A stretch of 64,000 nucleotides of DNA, taken from positions 878,191,199 to 878,255,198 of the forward strand of contig CM060912.1 in the NCBI GenBank assembly GCA_030737875.1, written 5' to 3'. This DNA is from Allium sativum. Its lineage: Eukaryota; Streptophyta; Magnoliopsida; Asparagales; Amaryllidaceae. Numbering within the stretch: the first letter of the stretch is position 1; each line of letters begins with the position of its first letter. The notes under the pieces were generated by a model. That model did no database searches. It saw nothing but the letters and a program-made list of their open reading frames with translations, and had not been told where the DNA came from. The position numbers and the translations under genes are program-made. Positions 59,174-64,000 of the stretch are shown one piece after another.

Positions 59174-59523
59174 CTCTCAATGTCGCTCCAGTTCCCGATC
59201 GAGGTATTATTTCTGTTGAGAGCCTTGTATATATTTCTGATTTTCCAGTTCGTACCTTGTTTGATTCTGGTGCATCGCATAGCTTTATTTCATCTGATCT
59301 AGTTGAAAGTTTGCACCTAAGTACTAGTCTAGTTAATGATCCCGTGTGTGTTTCAAATCCAATTGGGGGTTCCGCCCATTTGTCTATTATCTACGGGGAT
59401 TTGAAAATCTCTATCTTTAGTGTAGAGTTCTCGTGTGATTCTTATATTCTCGGTTTCATGGGGTATGGGTTGATTTTGGGCATGGATCGATTGTCCAGTT
59501 TTGGAGCCATCCTTGATTTTTGA
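59174..59523 (+). pseudogene. Element D: protease region
   Basis: The gag frame resumes here after the C insertion: joining the two sides of one TCATG gives Gly-Gln-Gly-His then Ala-Leu-Asn-Val. The retropepsin motif LFDSGASHSFISS is intact, followed by SNPIGGSAHLS, CDSYILGF and GLILGMDRLSS. It stops at 59521. In the ancestor it followed Gag in one polyprotein; now it has no start of its own and the C LTR separates it from gag. Confidence 0.8.
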
Positions 59524-60455
59524 GCATAGGGTTGTGAGGCTCATGACTCGCCTCGGTAATACCCTAAAAATTTCTAGTAACCCTATGAGTCCCGTCATGT
59601 TGTGTTATGTTGAATCCCTCAACTCGTCTATCGATAGTTTGCAATCGGTGAGGGTGGTCCGAGTATATCCTGATATCTTGGGTGAAGTGAAGAGGGGTTA
59701 CCCCTAAGCGAGAGATTGATTTCCGCATTTATCTGGTTGATAATGCCAAGCAAGTTACGTGGCCGGTTATGCACATGGTCCCGCAAGATAAGAGTTAAGA
59801 AAGCAAGTCAAGGAGTTGCTTGAGAAGAACTTCATTAGATGAAGTATATCTGAATGGGGAGCGCCTGTAGTATTTACTACCAAGGCAGATGGTTCTCTTC
59901 AACTTTGTGTTGATTATCGTGAGTTAAACAAAGAGAATAGGCAACCATTGCCAAGGATCGATGATTTGTTTGATCAGCTTGTAGGAACATCTGTTTTCTC
60001 TTGATCTTGCTACTGGATTCCATCAGCTCAGAGTAGCTGAGGATAGTATAGGGCAAAACTGCGTCCAGAACTCCAGATGGATTCTTAGAATGGCTGGTCA
60101 TGCCATTCGGTTTGACTAATGCACCCGCCTACTTCGTGGACTTGATGAGTAGGGTGTCTAGGGAGTTCCTGAACGAGTTTGTGGTAGTCTTTGTAGACGA
60201 TATCCTGACTTTCTCAAAGAACGAGGAAGAACATGCTAGACATCTCAAGGAGGTGATGGATACGCTTAGAGCGCATCAGTTGAAAGCCAAGTCCTCCAAA
60301 TGTCATTTTGGTGAAAAAGGAGTTAGATTTCTTGGGCACATAGTTTCTAAGCAAGGCTTAGCGGTGGATCCTGCTAAGGTAGTTGCAGTTCAGGATTGGA
60401 AGACTCCAAGGAATGCAACCGAAGTAAGAAGTTCTCTCAGTTTAATTAGTTAGTT
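59524..60455 (+). pseudogene. Element D: reverse transcriptase pseudogene
   Basis: Linker sequence (VYPDILGEVKRGYP) leads, with stops and frame changes, into [51 protein letters not shown], then a disrupted stretch. An open frame at 60100-60453 has [19 protein letters not shown], the catalytic [33 protein letters not shown] and [17 protein letters not shown]. The polymerase active-site residues are readable but the gene is broken in its first half. The expected GLAGYYRRFI and RNase H that should follow are missing. Confidence 0.8.
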
Positions 60456-61230
60456 AGCGTCCCTTGAGCTTAGACCTACCCTTCTGGATCAAGTAGGGAC
60501 TTCACAGAAAGAAGACCCGCAGTTAGTCGAGATCATGGACAAGTTGATTCGAGGCGAGATGGTAAGTCACCTCGCTATAGATGACAAGGGATGGCTAAGA
60601 CGCGATGAGAGAAAGAAAGTTCTTGAAGATGCACATCACCCGAGGAGGTGGCCGAGTTTGACCCAAGGTGCATGTTGTGCCAACAGGTTAAAGGCCGAGT
60701 CATAGAAGCCCGGTGGGCTATTACATCCATTGGAGGTCCCCGCAATGGAAGTAGGAAAAACGTCATGAAGGATTTCGTGGATGGACTGCCTAGATCAAGA
60801 AAGGGAATAAGAGCATGTGGGTCATAGTAGGTAGACTCACGAAGAGTGCTCATTTCACTCCGGTAAAGAGCGAAAGGACTGCATCATAGCTAGCGACAAT
60901 TTACTTTCAAGAAATAAAGCGGTTGCACGAGGTTCCCTAAAGTATAGTTAGTAACCATGACTCAATCTTCACCAGCCAGTCTTGGGATAGTCTACGGGAA
61001 GTCATGGGCAAGCAACTGAATCTAAGTACGGCCTATCATTCACAGGCGGATGGTTCATTTCGTTCAACCATGAGTTATAGAAAATCACGTTAGTAAGAGC
61101 AATTGGCAACGAGGGTTGGTATTTTCAAGAAAAGTTCTGCTGCGTGGAATACTTTATAGTAAGTAAACGAGATCCAGGATTCACTAGTGAATTTTGGAGA
61201 GCTTGCATGAAACCATGATGTCATAGTTAT
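60456..61230 (+). pseudogene. Element D: scrambled integrase remnants, RNase H deleted
   Basis: Directly after RT the sequence jumps to integrase N-terminal linker (KLIRGEMVSHLAIDDKGWLR). DFVDGLPRSRKGN (first-Asp region) and SAHFTPVKSERT follow, then a second-Asp region reading NHDSIFTSQSWDS with STAYHSQADG. Near 61165 a second piece of the same region recurs (KRDPGFTSEFWRA). RNase H is absent. Several frame changes occur. The duplication and deletion suggest template switching or patchwork recombination. Confidence 0.75.
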
Positions 61231-62172
61231 GTTTAAGCCAAGAATGATAGAAGAGTAAGTGAAAAAGGAAGACGAGAGGCGACAATGAAATGGGTTCCAA
61301 CTCATATTTGGAAATAAGAGTTAAGAAGCTAAGAAATCATGAGGTAAAAGATGGTCAAAGCACAGTGGAGTTAAACTCAAGGAAACGTGACTTAGAAGAT
61401 CGAAGGCTGGATACGCGCATCATATCCTTTTTATTATGAGTATATCCTTGATCCTTGTTTTCCTGTGGGACTTACTTGCATGTTATCTTTTTACGTATAT
61501 CCTCTCGGTCCCATTCTCGGTCCTATTTTTGTCGGGAGGTACGACTTATTGGCTAGTAATACATGTCAGGGTTAGGAAGGGATTTCTTGTAATCCAAAAG
61601 GAGTATATCCTGCTTATCTTCCCGATCTATTTGTAGCATATCTTTCTTTTGCTATCTATATCGTGTTAATCTTGTCATGAGAACCTTAGGTAGAAACCCT
61701 TTGGATGAAACATGTGTTTGAAACATGTTATGCTTGATGTTTGCAAGTGGTTGCAAGTGTTTGCAAGTGGTTACTCGTGGATGCATTATACACGTTAGGC
61801 ACTAGATCGGCTCACACACTCCTCATATTGCATATGCATGAGTGTTTATGCTTATTCATGGATGAAAATTTTTGTGTTATCACATGGATGTTGCATATGG
61901 ATGTATGTTATGTGCACACATATAGATGTTATACATTATGTTAGGAATCACATACATATGGATTCATTTCACTAACATAATTTGCATTGATGATATTTGC
62001 ATTAGATAAGTACATATACACACACCTTTGCATATGTTCATGCAACATTTAGAATCTTGTAAGGACAATGATTGCTCGTGGATGATGTTTTGAGTAGATG
62101 GATGTTGGATGGTAGGATACGTTCTTCCTAACTTGAAGATTTCGGGGACGAAATCCTTTAAGGAGGGGAGAA
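61231..62172 (+). mobile_element. Element D: 3' untranslated region and PPT
   Basis: No coding motif. A TTGCAAGTGG-type short repeat is near 61741. It ends with GGGGACGAAATCC and the purine tract AAGGAGGGGAGAA (62160-62172) before TGTAACAACCCG. Confidence 0.7.
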
Positions 62173-64000
62173 TGTAACAACCCGTATTTTCAATAACCTG
62201 TTATAACATAAATCGAGGCAGAATTTAATTTATAAATCTGAATCAAGGGAAACGGGCTGTGCCATTGCGTTCGTCTCGGAAAAATACGCGAAATAGAGTC
62301 CGAGTTTTCGAAAATCGGAGTCCGTATGACCCGATTAAGGCCTAACGAAGTTTTCAGAAAATTTCAAAGTAAAAACAGATTTCAAATTCAAGTTTGAATT
62401 TGGAAAATTAGGTCAGATTGGGCCAGGCGGGAAAATTCCCGCCAGAGCACCCAAGTCGACAGCCCTGTCGACTTGGGAGTCGACTTGGTTGGACCCAAGT
62501 CGACAGCCCTGTCGACTTGGCTGTCGACTTGGTCCAGCCGGGAAGTTTTGCCTGGTGCACCATTTTGGGGTTGTGTTGAGTTTGGGGGCCAGATTCGGTT
62601 TTGAGGGCTGAGATTGGAACTAGGGTTTAATCCTAAGGCTAGAACTAATCCTAATCTCTATAAATAAGACCCTAACCTAACCCTAAATCATCATTATTCA
62701 TTCATACAACTAAACTATGGCAAAATCATTCCTCTCATGGCCTCCACTCTCTTCATAAAATTCCTAAGTCATTTCTATGAGAGATTTTCCATGCATACAA
62801 GTGTTTTCAAGCTTGTATGAGTGTCATTAGCTTGCATTCAAGTCAAGTTTCTATATTTACATCATAAAGCAAGAGTTTTGATCATTTTGGCTCAAGGGTT
62901 TTTCTATTAGAGCTTGCATTTTGGGTCTAATTGATTGCATAAGGGCTTTGTCATATTTTTGTGGCTTCATAAGCATTGTAAGCCCTTTTCTACTTTCATA
63001 TTTAAACTCTAAAGTTAAATGAATGATGCAAGTTTGGTTGATCATTATGATGTGCAAGTTTGCCATGATATGCAAGTTTACCATGTCATGTTATGCAAGT
63101 TTGATATGTTATGATATGCAAGTTTGCCATGTTATGCTATGCAAGTTTGCCATGTTATGATATGCAAGTTTATCATGTTATGTTATGCAAGTTTGCCATG
63201 TTATGATATGCAAGTTTATCATGTTATGTTATGCGAGTTTGATATGCAAGTTTGCCATATGATATGCAAGTTATGTTATGCAAGTTTGGGTTGATCATTT
63301 GGCTCATGTTATCATGTTATGCAAGCTTATCTTGGGTTTATGAGCCTAAAGGTTCAAGCTTTATGCTAAAGGTTGCATTTTGGCAACATGTAAGTTATCA
63401 TATCTCTTATGATAACTTGCATGTGAGGCTAAATGCGAACTTATGGCCATTTCTACATGTCATTTATCACCATGTATCACCAATATGCTAAGCTTGGTTT
63501 TATGCATGCTTTTGAGGCCTAAAAATGTAATATGCAAGTATATGAACATATGTACATTTCATATGCCACCATGTTAAACTTGTGGCTTCAACACCTTTAT
63601 GTCATGATTACGCCAATTCCCTCTTTCTATCCTTTATGCGCTATTGCGATATGTAAGCGACGGGATTGCGTTTGGGGTTGGGTAAATTTAAAAGACATAA
63701 AAACATAAGATTGGGAATTTACCTATTAAGTTAGGTCTACCCATTGGGAATTTACCTATTAAGTTAGGTCTACCCAAATTCTTGAAAACTTGTAATATGT
63801 TTTGGAAACATGATGGACATGACACTTAGAAAATATAAGTGTGACTAACTCGAGGTTGGGTTGAGTTTGTAGCGTAAACCTACCCGGAACTGACCGGCTT
63901 AACTAGTTGCTACAAACAATAGGACCCAATGTGAGAAGTTGGTCATGTTGTACCTTGAACCCAAGGTTAGACCAAGTTGTGGTATAAAGCTACCCGGAAC
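62173..64000 (+). mobile_element. Element D: 3' LTR, left 1.8 kb (continues past the window)
   Basis: This matches 38877 onward, with the GTCGAC cluster (62455-62540), TATA box (62659), 23-base minisatellite (63020-63290) and hairpin unit 1 (63840-63930); unit 2 is cut by the window end. About 1.3 kb more is expected, followed by the rest of the E LTR if the nesting model is right. Confidence 0.9.

Overview
This 64 kb window looks like an intergenic block from a large, repeat-rich flowering-plant nuclear genome. It is AT-rich, and I can support no host protein gene, rRNA or functional tRNA in it. Almost every base belongs to a nested stack of transposable elements: Ty3/Gypsy chromovirus-type LTR retrotransposons (gag, protease, reverse transcriptase, RNase H, integrase, chromodomain), all primed from initiator tRNA-Met (TGGTATCAGAGC). 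They are joined by two large non-coding LTR elements, two solo LTRs, a CACTA transposon, a mini-Helitron candidate, a Tourist-like MITE and SINE/tRNA-like pieces. Letters A to F and L are my working names for the elements.

Layout. 1-8741: element L, a LARD-like element with about 4.3 kb LTRs and a 2.2 kb non-coding interior; its 5' LTR runs off the window. L sits in the integrase gene of an older Gypsy element A (pieces at 8742-8982 and 34930-35948, then a truncated A LTR at 35949-36376). Between the A pieces lies element B (8983-34929). Its 5' LTR is split by a SINE-like insertion (about 9190-9356), a 5.0 kb CACTA element (9648-14693, carrying a Helitron candidate at 12017-12250) and a 7.1 kb solo LTR of family C (16533-23620, carrying a MITE at 21904-22221). 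The leader of B carries a 2.4 kb solo LTR F (24577-26975), followed by decayed gag-pol (27127-31340) and a complete 3' LTR (31648-34929). 36377-38876 is the right-hand end of another B-type element, E, cut by element D. Element D (38877 to beyond 64000) has 3.1 kb LTRs, an intact gag and a wrecked pol. D is split at the gag/protease junction by a minus-strand family C element (43204-59168) with two 7.4-7.5 kb LTRs around an interior of only about 1.04 kb.

Target-site duplications support the nesting: CAACT for the C solo LTR, TATTC for solo LTR F, TCATG for the full C element, TTG/TTA for CACTA and TAA for the MITE. Reading frames also resume across the D/C and A/B junctions.

What is most unusual. 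(1) The C element is about 93% LTR. (2) A tandem pair of hairpin units is shared by the otherwise different LTRs of L, B/E and D, with stems that change sequence while keeping their pairing. (3) A second short hairpin of the form CAGNNN-loop-NNNCTGACC lies a few hundred bases before the LTR end in L, B, C and D. Both hairpins are downstream of the apparent TATA boxes where one can be seen, so they could be parts of the retrotransposon RNA used by autonomous and non-autonomous elements alike. That functional reading is inference.
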